Source: Vicia villosa (taxonomy: Eukaryota; Streptophyta; Magnoliopsida; Fabales; Fabaceae). Taken from it: a stretch of DNA of 64,000 nt. Within the stretch, counting starts at the first letter, position 1; each line of letters starts with the position of its first letter. A model generated the notes under the pieces. The model was given only the letters and a program-made list of their open reading frames with translations, ran no database searches and had not been told where the DNA came from. Positions 20,632-31,178 of this stretch are shown here, piece after piece. The translations under genes were made by a program, and so were the position numbers. Location: NCBI RefSeq assembly GCF_029867415.1, contig NC_081183.1, positions 34,120,655 through 34,184,654 on the forward strand, given 5' to 3'.

Positions 20632-21545
20632 TTACTTGCTCTTTTTTTTTTTTTCACAACGACAATTATACTGTTTAATTAGAATTATCTATATAAAAAA
20701 AATAAATGAAAATGATCGTGTTAAGTATTTATATATTTATTTTATTTTTTATGTTAAATATAGGAATAATATGTGCAATATAAAAAAGAACCAATACTAT
20801 TGTATATTTAAAGATGCTAATAAATTATTATTGGAAAAAAGAAATCAGCTTTTACTATTTTAAAGTAAGAAAAAAAAAAAAAAAGAGAAACTTTTAGAAT
20901 AGATGAAAGAATGTTGAGATTGAGACCCCAACGACTAATGGTAAGACACAAAAGTAACAAAACTAGCTTGTATTGCATTTTTAAATATACTCTATAATTT
21001 ATCCCAAATCTTCCACCTACCAATATATGGTATCTTTTTAAAAGTAAACAAAACTATATATAAAAAAGGGAGACACTAAATGGCAAGAGTACAAAGCAAG
21101 AAGCATGAATGAACTGTAAAAAACAACATCAATTTCTACTGAGTAACAAGAACTCATGCTACTATTGGTTCAGATGCTAGATTAAGTTCTCGAGTTAGGT
21201 CAAACAAGCACAAGAGTTCCTCACAGACATGTCAAAATACCAATTCCAAATCAAAAAAATGCTCATATATATCTTCCACATCCTTTTTCCACGTCCTTTG
21301 CTAACACCAATTTTCATGAGAACACAATATCCTTGTAATATTTCTAAATCGACAGAGTTGTAAAATATTTGTTACACATGAATAAAGTGTTTTTTTTTAT
21401 CATAGTTAAATTGCGACTAACATGTACATTGCTTCAAAAAATGAAACATCTCTTATTGTACGAGCACACAAATATAAATAAAAATTAAAATATTAGAAAT
21501 ATACCAGAAATATATAACATAGGTAATCAATATCATATGCCTTGC
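20632..21545. other. AT-rich intergenic DNA downstream of the NCR-like gene
   Basis: No supported gene. Several A and T homopolymers; open frames here are low-complexity. Confidence 0.4.
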
Positions 21546-21706
21546 AGATCCAAAAATACTAAGATTAAAGTGGACTTAAAAGTTTGGTGGTTGGATACCT
21601 TTTGGAGCAATAATCTTGCTTTCAAACTACCTCTCCTCCCAAGCATATATGGTCTTTTAATCTTTCTAGATTGGAGAGTATGATTAAGGAAAATAAGATG
21701 AATGAG
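21546..21706 (+). pseudogene. LINE RT C-terminal fragment
   Basis: The plus strand reads 'VWWLDTFWSNNLAFKLPLLP' and 'SIYGLL', resembling the region after the RT core in plant LINEs ('W-D-W-G--PL---FPR+Y-L'). The Copia element truncates it. Confidence 0.4.
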
Positions 21707-21711
21707 CTTAT
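21707..21711. repeat. Copia-2 target duplication, left
   Basis: CTTAT, repeated at 27041-27045. Confidence 0.85.
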
Positions 21712-22314
21712 TGTTGGATCACGGTTCTAAAAGGTTTGCCACTGAAGAAATTACCGGGTCGAGTCGCGGACTAAGTCGCTCTCTTTAAGACGTTTCGCGG
21801 TACTGCCCAAAATTATGCAAAGCAGTCGAACTACCGCGCCGCCTCCAGGATAAAATAGTCCAGTTCTATACTGTCTGATTACTACTTGCACGATAGATAA
21901 TCAGTCAAGAAATACACCCTAAGATGGTACTAAGACCATTCAAATATCATATACATACCATTTTAGTATCTGGTATAACGACCAGTCGTAGTAATTTCTC
22001 CAACCAAGAGAAATTTTAATAATTCTCCAAAGAGAATTCAATAACGGTCATTTGACCAATCACAATAACTTCTCAAAAAGGAGAAACTTAAATAATTCTC
22101 TAAAGAGAATCCAAGAAAAACTCAAAATAAGTTTTGGTGTGTTTTAGAATGAAACAAGTGACTTCCTTATATAATGAAGTAAACTAGCCAAGATTTCTAA
22201 TCTAAGCAATGTGGGACTAAGGAGTGTTTTCAACAAATACACAATGTGAGACTTGACTTAGGAACTTTTTCAATTTATCTCCCTATTTTAGAATATTGAC
22301 GTAATGTTCCAACA
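21712..22314 (-). mobile_element. Copia-2 3' LTR
   Basis: Starts TGTTGGATC and ends TTCCAACA. Close match to 26432-27040, with insertions and deletions: the 3' copy has extra sequence around 21790-21940, the 5' copy around 26695-26850. Confidence 0.88.
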
Positions 22315-22845
22315 ATCTCCCACTTGAATTTAAAAAAAAAAAAGTGTTTCAAAAGTAACGTCAAACGTTTCTAAGATTGTGCATAAGCAGAGGTGTCTAC
22401 GACTTAAACCTTTGCGTAGCAAGTAGGATTCTGATTCAACAAGATTGACACAACTGTTTTGAACTCTATCTCAGACATCAAACTCGCACACAACCTTTTC
22501 TTAAGGTGTATTCTAATAGCCCGTGCTTTAATGGCCCTGCACGTGTATCCCAGTTTAGTGAAGGCTCTAGGAATTCTGCCTCAAAATTCCATAAGAACCA
22601 ACTTAAGTTCTACAATCATATAGGTGAGTCTATCAAGAGTGCTCCTGTATCCCAGGTACTCCCTCATACATAGTATAGATCTCATTAAGAGTTTCAATTA
22701 TCGCATCCGCTTATTACTTCAGGATTCATGCTTCTCTTATTTACTCTAGCATTATCGCCTCATATTACTCACAACTTATTATTACCCATTGAATCTATTT
22801 CTTGTGATTTCAAGTCATTTAGGTCGGGTTACCATCATGGGCAAC

Positions 22846-25800
22846 TCATTTCTGTATAGGCATTAGTCCCATTTTCTTGGATGTATTATGGACTTTCTCT
22901 CTAGCTAATCCTTTCGTCAAAGGATCTGCTAAGTTTCCATCGGTGCGTATATGATTCACTCTTATAGCTCCTTTAGAGATATAGTCTCTAAGGGTGTTGT
23001 GCTTTCTTCTTATTTGACGTCTTTTACCATTATAATAAAGATTCTCAATTTTTGCAATAGTTGTGGTACTATCGCAATGGATCAACACAACTAGCATAGG
23101 TTTTTCCCATAAAGGGATCTCTACTAGCAAGCATCTTAACCAACTTGCTTCTTCACTAGTTAAGGCTAGTTCTATCATCTCAGACTCCATTTTGGACTGA
23201 GCCAGGATGGTATGTTTCTTTGGTTTCCAAGATACAGCTCCTCCAACTATACTAAATATATAGCCGCTAATAGCTTTGGAATCATCTGATAAGGTGTTCC
23301 AATCTGCACCACTGTACCTTTCTAGTATAACAGGAAATTTCTTATAATGTAGGCCGAGATTCATGGTCCTTTTAAGGTACCTCATGACTCGCTCAATAGC
23401 TTGCCAGTGCTCGTTTCTCGGCCTACTCATAAATCTGCATAACAATTCTACGACATATGAAATGTTGAAGCTAGTACAATCAATGACATACCTAAGACTG
23501 CCAATGATGCTCGCATACTCTGTTTGTCTTACACTTTCACCAGTGTTCTTAAAAAATTTCACACTTGGATCATATGGTGTGTACGCAGGTTTACAATCAA
23601 AGTATTTATATTTCTTTAAGATCTTCTCCACATAGTGTGATTGATCCAAAGAAATTCCTTGCTCGGATCTCGTGATCTTGATACCTAGAATCACACTTAC
23701 TTCTCCAAGATCTTTCATATCAAAGTTGTTGCACAACAATGATTTCACATCATTAATGGTCTGAGTGTTTGATCAAAATATGAGTAAATCGTCTACATAG
23801 AGACATATGATAGTGTACATGCGATTCTCATATTTGTAATAAACGCATTTGTCACTTTCATTTACTTTATACCCTTTCAATATCATTAAGTTATCAAACT
23901 TTTCATGTCATTGTTTAGGAGCTTGTTTTAATCCATACATTGACTTATCTAACTTACAGACTTTATTTTCTTATCTGTGTATCATAAACCCTTCCGATTG
24001 TTCCATATAGATTTATTCTTCTAAGTCACCATTTAAAAAAATTGTTTTAACATCCATTTGGTGTACTATTAAGTTAAAAATAGCAACAATTGAAATAATT
24101 ACCCTAATGGATCTAATTCTAGTGACTGGAGAGAAGGTTTCAAAGAAATCTATATTTTCTCTTTGTATAAAACCCGTGGCTACAAGGCAAGCCTTGTATT
24201 TATAAATTGTTCCATTAGGTTTTAGTTTCGTTTTCAAAACTCATTTTCAACCGATTGGTTTGCAACAAGGAGGCAAGTCTACCAAGTGCCAGGTCTTGTT
24301 AGATTCTAGAGATTCTATCTCATCATTTATAGCTTCTTGCCATAAATCTGCATCCATAAATGACAAGGCTTCTTGAAGATTTACTAGATATTCTTCTGCA
24401 TTATAAGCCGCATAAACAGGCTCATATTCTTTAAAAATATTACTCTTTTACTTCGTCGAAGTTCAATTCTACATTGTCGTTGCTTTCAGTGCTTCTTATC
24501 ATAGTGACTCAATTGAGTGCCCCCACTTTTTCTCGATTTGAAGGGAAATCCGTCTTCATAGAAATTAGCATCATTTGATTCTATGATCATTTTTCATTTA
24601 GGTCATAAAACCTATATGCCTTACTGTTTGCTGCATACCCAATGAGTACACATTCATATGCTCTACTAGCAAGTTAAACTCGTTTTGGATCCAGAATTCT
24701 GACATAAGCCCGACATCTCCAAGTTCTCAAATAAGACAAGTTTGGCTGTCTTTTCTTTAATATCTCATAGGGAGAGATATTACTCTTTGACTTGGGAACT
24801 CTATTCAGGAAATAACAAACACTCATTAAAATTTCCCCCCATTAGTGAGGTGCAGCACCATAATTCATCATTATTGCGCCAACAAGTTCAGTAACAATTC
24901 TATCATTTCTTTCTGCTTTACCATTCATTTCAGGAGAACATGGAGCATTCATTTCATGTACAATTCCATGTTGTTTATAATGATCATTTAATAAACTAGA
25001 ATCATACAAAATTCTTGATAAATCATTTTCAAATTCTTTACAAAGTTTTTAAACTTATCAATTTCATTCACAAAAATAACATTCACAAAAATATCATTCT
25101 TTGTGATGGTGTACAAATCTACCCCAATAAATTGACTAAATATTTTCTTATTTATAAAAAGAGAGAAAAAAACATAAACATGATTATGGAGTATACATGA
25201 AATCCTTCAAGATTAAAGTCTTTTCATAGGTGGCCTTGTTCCACTTCTACAATATCGACAATATTAATGGTGTGGATATTTCTCAACAACCCTTTCTTAT
25301 CTTTAGTATTCATGTATGTTTTAAACGTAACACGATCATAATAAACACGACGAGAGACGCCATTGTTTGTCCACCAATCATCATATTCATTTACCATGTT
25401 GATTTCAATGATCATAATAATAAATTGTCCATTAGCCAGGTTAACCTGTGCATTATGGGCTACACTAGTTTCAAGGCTGCTTCTACATCTCTTAGCCATA
25501 TGACATATTTTTTCACAGTTAAAACAAAGGGAAAACAATGTCATTTCGTTGAGGTGGTGGTTGTTGTCTAATTGAAGCAATTTGGGCCATAAAAGGGATC
25601 TCATTCTTAATTCGATTCACAATATTGCGGTTCTAGTTCTATAATGATTTGCCATATGGCTTCAAAATCACACCGAATTTCTTTTTGTTGTTTAAAACAA
25701 CCAAGAATTTTCTTTTTAATCATGTCTCTGAGATTATTCTTCAATTTAAATGAGAATAATCAGTATCTAAATTAAAAATTATTTTATTTTGTAACAAAGC

Positions 25801-26408
25801 ATAATTCTTAAAAACTTTCAAACTAGGGGGCCGTTTTTCAATAATAAAAGAAATTGGAATTGTTCATATAAATAAATACCTTTAGTGATGATCTCATGAG
25901 AAATCTTTAGAAGTACGTGACTTTGTATTTCCATGGATCTTTCATCTACCATCTGATACTTTATGTAGCTGCTAAAATCATTCTTCTGTTCTCCGGCTTC
26001 CTCAATGTCATACTTGTTTTTTAGAGCCTCTTAAACATATTTTGAAGTATCGCAGTTACTGTAATAGTCATACAGATCATTTGCAATTCCATTTAGAATG
26101 TTATAATCATTCTTTCTATAAGGCGATTTCTTTCCTAAGTTGTAAATTGTATGCTTTAATTTGTGCAGCAGATTCAACTTCAACACTCTTAATTGTTCTT
26201 TTTGAATCCTCAGATTTCTTACCGTTAGTTTGTTCGATTGATCCAGAAGGAGCAACAAAATGTCCTCGCTCAGAATGTTAGCTATCTTTTTCAACATTAA
26301 GAAGAAAATCATCTTTTGTTGCTAACATTTGAAGTGACATCCCTCAAACATGAATGGTTTGTTAAAGACAGTTTCCGCAGAAGTACCAATAATTTCTTCG
26401 GTAGCCAT
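22846..26408 (-). pseudogene. Copia-2 gag-pol polyprotein remnant
   Basis: Gag starts at ATG 26408 (MATEEIIG), 24 nt below the 5' LTR, with an early stop. A CCHC knuckle 'CFNCEKICHMAKRC' lies at ~25500. Integrase fragments ('ERNDRIVTELV') are at ~24880-24980. The RT N-terminal part is at 24013-24237 ('FFETFSPVTRIRSIRVII'). The intact RT motif YVDD is near 23785-23800. RT end and RNase H form a 300-codon open stretch (22846-23748) with 'GSLRYVIDCTSFNISY' and 'SGYIFSIVGGAVSWKPKKH'. Encapsidation, integration and reverse transcription would be the family roles; frameshifts make this copy dead. Confidence 0.88.
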
Positions 26409-26431
26409 GGCAATTCGAAACGTCTTAAAAT

Positions 26432-27040
26432 TGTTGGATTACGTTTCTAAAAGGTTTGCCACCGAAGAAATTATCGGGTCGAGTCGCGGACTAGGTCGCT
26501 CTCTTTAAGACGTTTCAAATATCATATACATACCACTTTAGTATCTGGTATAATGACCCGTCGTAGTAATTTCTCAAACCAAGAGAAATTTTAATAATTC
26601 TCCAAAGAGAATTCAATAACGACCATTTGACCAATCACAATAATTTCTCAAAAAGGAGAAACTTGAATAATTCTCTAAAGAAAATCCAAAAAAATTATAC
26701 TTGATAATTTCTCAACTCAAACGAAGAGAAATTAACATTATTCTTTAAGGATTACTCAGAAAATTCATCGAGTAGAAAGAAAGGGGGAGAAGTTGGCCCT
26801 TTGACAATTCGAAAGACGCAGAGTTATGAGAGTGTGGAAGGAAAACTCAAAATAAGTTTTTGGTGTGTTTTAGAACGAAACAAGTGACTTCCTTATATAA
26901 TGAAGTAAACTAGCCAAGATTTCTAATCTAAGCAATGTGGGACTAAGGAGTGTTTTCAACAAATACACAATGTGGGACTTGACTTAGGAACTTTTTCAAT
27001 TCATCTCCCTATTTTGGAATATTGACATAATGTTCCAACA
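26432..27040 (-). mobile_element. Copia-2 5' LTR
   Basis: Starts TGTTGGATT, ends TTCCAACA, followed by TSD CTTAT at 27041-27045. Directly inside it (element orientation) is ATTTTAAGACG, not the usual TGGTATCAGAGC primer site. Confidence 0.88.
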
Positions 27041-27045
27041 CTTAT
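27041..27045. repeat. Copia-2 target duplication, right
   Basis: CTTAT, matching 21707-21711. Confidence 0.85.
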
Positions 27046-27290
27046 CTCTTCTAAATCCATGGATTTTGTGGTTATCCAAGAAATTAACCTCATTTACAAC
27101 TATGTCTCTCGGGTGTATTTGTTATGGGAGAACTCTTTTAATGAATGGAGTTTTACTCTAATTCAAAATAGTGATGGGATTTTATTGATTTGGTGTGTTC
27201 GAAAGACACCTCTTTGTTTTGTTTCCCTAGCTCACGTTATCTTGGTGTCTATCCAGAGTAGTGATTTTAAACCATTGTGATTTGTGGGTT
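27046..27290 (+). pseudogene. LINE endonuclease fragment
   Basis: The plus strand reads 'MDFVVIQEINLI' then 'VYLLWENSFNEWSFTLIQNS' and 'DGILLIW', the N-terminal apurinic-endonuclease pattern of plant LINE ORF2 ('VIQETK---W----W------GGIL-IW'). It starts at the Copia-2 target duplication. Confidence 0.55.
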
Positions 27291-27709
27291 GACCTTCTAA
27301 TGTGTAGAGGCAGTTTTGGCGTGAGGTGTGGTGTGTATTAGGGGATTTTTAAATGGATCTTATTAAATGGATCTTATTGACCTCTCCTTCTAAGAGATAA
27401 CCATTTGTATAAGAAAATATGTAATAAAGGAGGAATAATTGTTGTGTTTTTATTTCAAGTGATTTGCATCTACAATATAAGAAAATTAATGGTTGTGGAA
27501 AAGTCAAAAATATTCTTATTTGATTTTTTGCCACCACATTAAAATTGTGGTTATTTGGTCTTTGCACAATAAAGTTCTTAATTTTATTATTAAAATAATA
27601 CAACCCTCATATTTTATCAAACTTACAAAATCTATCTCCATTCTCTATTTATTTTCTCTTTCATCATTTTCTCACTTCTTTCTTCCACAAAAAAAAATCT
27701 ATTATTGAT
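27291..27709. other. AT-rich DNA without gene
   Basis: No supported feature. Confidence 0.35.
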
Positions 27710-28385
27710 ATATAAATCTATTATATACAAAAATGGTATTTATGATCCAAATATTTTTATTAAAAATTGTATACGGGAAAAAAATCTACTACTGATCTAA
27801 ATATTTTTATATACGAAATTCACAATTGATCCAAATATTTTTGTAAATGATACCTAAACAAAAATGAAGTCTGTATACGGGAAAAAAATCTATTATTGAT
27901 CTAAATATTTTTATATTTGAGAAATGGTATTGATGATCAAATATTTTTGATCAAAAAATGGTATACGGGAAAAAAATCTATTATTGATCTAAATATTTTT
28001 ATATACGAAAATTTAATATTATTCCAAATATTTTTGTAAATGATACCTATACAAAAATAATATTTGTATATGGAAAAAAAATCTATAATTTACGAAAAAT
28101 GGTATTTATGATTCAAATATTTTTATTCAAAAATGGTATACGAGAAAAAAATCTATTATTGATCTAAATATTTTTATATACGAAATTTACTATTGATCCA
28201 AATATTTTTGTAAATGATACCTAAACAAAAATGAAGTCTGTATACAAAAAAAAATTTATTATTGATCTAAATATTTTTTTATACTAGAAATGATATTTAT
28301 GATCAAATATTTTTGATCCAAAAGTGGTATACGGGAAAATATCTATTATTGATATAAATATTTTTATATACGAAACAATCAATTA
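27710..28385 (+). repeat. AT-rich tandem array with alternating units
   Basis: Repeated 'gtatacgggaaaaaaatcta' followed by 'ttattgatctaaatattttt', in units of roughly 70-105 bp. Units ending in 'tgatacctaaacaaaaatgaa' appear to alternate with units ending in 'aaatggtatttatgat', giving a ~180-190-bp higher-order period. Copies are diverged by point changes. Confidence 0.75.
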
Positions 28386-28579
28386 TTTATCTTTTTTTTT
28401 CTTTTTTAACAATTTATTTAAAATAAATTATGTATCCAAATACTTGAACCGAACCGAACTCGTGCGTATGTACGGGTTTGTTACTAGTTACATATATACA
28501 CGAACTGTATAAACTAAAAATGGATACAAGGATATATGCATCGAAAGCCTAACCTATATTTTGTCAATAATAAAAACTA

Positions 28580-28588
28580 TTAATATAA
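28580..28588. repeat. MULE-2 target site duplication, left
   Basis: TTAATATAA, identical to 39894-39902. Confidence 0.88.
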
Positions 28589-28610
28589 GAAAATTTCTTC
28601 ACCCACCTCC
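28589..28610 (+). repeat. MULE-2 left terminal inverted repeat
   Basis: Starts GAAAATTTCTTCACCCACC; pairs with 39872-39893 with three mismatches. Confidence 0.85.
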
Positions 28611-28656
28611 TAACCTTCTTGGCCACCTCCGGTGAATTTACCACAATACCCCTATT

Positions 28657-28862
28657 TTCGGAAGTTCATTTCCGAAAACGTACTTTTTTGAAAAAAAAGG
28701 TGTTTTCGGAAATGTATCTCCGAAAAAGTGTTTTTTTAATATAAAATATTGATTTCGGAGATGCATCTCTGAAATAAAGTTATTTTTCAGAAAATGTGGT
28801 GTTTTCGGAAGTTCATCTCCGAATTCACCCCCCTTGGAGGAATTCGAAAATGTACTTCCGAA
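28657..28862. repeat. MULE-2 left subterminal palindrome cluster
   Basis: Five copies of a 20-bp motif of type TTCGGAAGTTCATTTCCGAA at 28657-28676, 28705-28724, 28754-28773, 28804-28823 and 28843-28862, about 48 bp apart. Two more at 29431-29450 and 29473-29492 lie upstream of the companion gene. Likely transposase binding sites, by analogy with other DNA transposons. Confidence 0.85.
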
Positions 28863-28956
28863 ATATTGTCTGGACAGAAGAAAGATGAAAAACAAGAACG
28901 ATTCGCTTTATTTAATCGGGTGAAGATTACATCGATCACATTACATAAGATTAAAG

Positions 28957-29328
28957 TTACATATTGTTAAACACGGGTAGGTGGGGATGAGTCAACATTT
29001 TGATAACGTCGTCCGCCGATCTTTGAAGTTTCGCGTCCAACTCGATCGGGCCCTTCGAAGAAAATCGGTCGAACGTTGTCCACATAACCGCTAAATCTTC
29101 GTCGTTCTTGATCTCAAAAGGTGTGAATTCAATGGCTCCCTCGTCGTTAAGCGATGGCGAGCGGTACTCGAGCTTGACAACCTTTCGATTCTCGGGATAG
29201 CGCAAAAGCGTGTTGAGCGACGTTATCAACTCCGCAAACGGCGTGTCGCGCGAGAAGCGAAATTGGAACGGCATCGGGTAGTCGGTTTCAAAGTAGACGA
29301 ATGCTAGGTGGGGGTAGGTTTGTGTCAT
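28957..29328 (-). CDS. MULE-2 companion small protein (123 aa)
   Basis: The ATG at 29328 is chosen because TATA box TATAAAT lies at 29371-29377 (minus strand), ~45 nt upstream; the open frame back to 29406 precedes it. Pattern: hydrophobic strand (LAFVYFET), second strand (FQFRFSRD), helix (ELITSLNTLLRY), basic strand 'VVKLEYRSPS', a spacer, then acidic 'IKNDEDLAVMWTTF'. It shares the 'YR-P ... D-D---MW' layout with MULE-1 small protein B and the MULE-1 transposase N terminus. It lies downstream of the transposase on the same strand but has its own TATA box. No known function; the open frame is intact although the transposase is broken. Confidence 0.78.
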   Translation of the reverse strand: MTQTYPHLAFVYFETDYPMPFQFRFSRDTPFAELITSLNTLLRYPENRKVVKLEYRSPSLNDEGAIEFTPFEIKNDEDLAVMWTTFDRFSSKGPIELDAKLQRSADDVIKMLTHPHLPVFNNM

Positions 29329-29703
29329 TTTTGTTTTGTGGTGTGAAGAGGATGAAGAAGAGTGTGTTGTATTTATAGACTTATTGGAGCAATGATGGCC
29401 CAACAAACCTTATCCTGCCTCAAGGGACTTTTCGGAAATGAACTTCCGAAAATTGGAGGCAGACTAGCATATTTCGGAAGTTCATTTCCGAATTATGCAG
29501 AAACAGAACAAAATTTTGCATTTTGTTGATTACTTAGTGTGTTGTGTAAATTGAACAAATGGAATTCACAATAAACATAAATTAGACAAAGATGACATAA
29601 AACATGCTTATATTATATATGTATTGAATCGGTCCAATTTTACATGATAAACAACAATACATACAAAAATGGTCATTACAAACAAAAAATGATCCGGAAC
29701 AAA

Positions 29704-30041
29704 CTAAAATTCACCGAACCAATCGGTGGATCCTAAGTCCAAAATAGGTACGTTCTTCGACTGCTCTCTATTTTGCTCGCGCTCTTGGCTCATCATTTCT
29801 TCAAACTCCGCCATTCTCGAAACGAACGGATCCAGCCAAGTCTCCGCTTCATTTGAACGATGTGCCGTCCATTGACAAGAAGTAGCCGGTATAGGACACC
29901 CCGGTTTCAAAAACACTTGGATGAAGTGTCGCGATCGTAGATACCCGATGCATATGATGCGGCTTGACGCGTCCAACGGCGGTCGACTATGAAGTGGAAA
30001 GAAAGTCTCACTTAGTCCAAACCTCGTCAAATCGACACACA
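29704..30041 (-). pseudogene. MULE-2 transposase, C-terminal part (OTU second half)
   Basis: About 112 codons ending at TAG 29704-29706, beginning 'VDLTRFGLSETFFPLHSRPP' just inside the Athila-1 junction. It contains 'SRHFIQVFLKPGCPIP', which fits the catalytic-His strand of an OTU-type cysteine protease, and an acidic tail. It continues the reading of 37325-39332 across the insertion. Confidence 0.82.
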
Positions 30042-31178
30042 TGTTGAATAGTATATTCAAGGCAAATATTTTTAAATCGTACCCACAGAGATTGGGTGAT
30101 ATTACCGCCGTTCTATAGTTACTATTATTTTAAGTTCGAAAGGTAACAAAGTTGTTTTGTTTTGAATCGCTATTTTTCTAATCAAGATAATTATAAGACA
30201 ATAAACTAAAACTTGTTTCAATAATAAAAGAATGACAAGATTGGTTTTGGTTTCACTATTCCTATCTTCTATGTGACTTTAACAACTAAAGTATAACTTC
30301 AATAGCAATGACAATGTTCTAGTATCCTCTCAACAATGTTTATGTCTAAACAAGGTTGTGAAAGTTAATATATTAATCTTTAGATGATCTCTCACTCTAA
30401 CTATCAATATACTAATCTTGATTGTTTGATACAAATAGAAAAGTGGCAAATAAATCTATCTCTAGCATTTATTCATTACTTGATGAAATGTTGTAGACCA
30501 AGACTTGAAATATATTTCTCAATCATAAATCAAATCTAAATATAAAAGATAAAACAACAACATTCATCCATTTCAATACTAATGAAGTTCATACAAAAGT
30601 GCTAGAGAAAATACATAGTTAAGAAGGATAGCTACTACCTCCAATCTTGTCAAAGTGGGATTTAGCTACTCATCACCATGGTTGACAGCAAGAAGAATAA
30701 AGAAGAAGCTAAGAACATCAATCTCCCACAAAGTTGCTCTTTTCTCCCCCAAAACCCTAGCCTCAATGTTTGGTTTACAATGAATAGAATATTCTAATTT
30801 CACTTTTTTATCTCCCTAAATAACCCCTAATTCGTACTAACTTTTAATCTTCAAAAGATAAGCCCCTCTCTCATGACAAGTGGCAACCAAATAAAACAAC
30901 AGATTCTGCAGCGCAGTGTTTGCGGGGCAAACAGGCTTCATCAGCACTTCTTTTGCTATTCCAAGTCTTCATGTAATTCATCTTCCTTTCCATGATCTTC
31001 AAACATAATCAAAACACTACAAAACTAACAAACATGTGAAATAACAATTCAAATGAACTAAAACTAACAAAATTGCAAAATTATTAAATTGTATGAATAA
31101 AAGTGTGATTATTGAGTAAAAAGTGGTTAAAAGGACCAAAAACATTATATGAAAATTAGTACTATTTGGTCCCTAACA
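30042..31178 (-). mobile_element. Athila-1 3' LTR
   Basis: TGTTGAATAG...CCCTAACA on the window strand; near-identical to 36200-37324 (few substitutions). Contains one TGTTTGCGGGGCAAACA palindrome (~30926-30942). Confidence 0.88.

Larger units (their letters stand above)
21712..27040 (-). mobile_element. Copia-2 retrotransposon, decayed
   Basis: 5.3-kb minus-strand Ty1/Copia element with ~605-bp LTRs and TSD CTTAT. Gag, integrase, RT and RNase H are recognisable but broken by frameshifts and stops. It sits in LINE debris (21546-21706 and 27046-27290). Confidence 0.9.
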
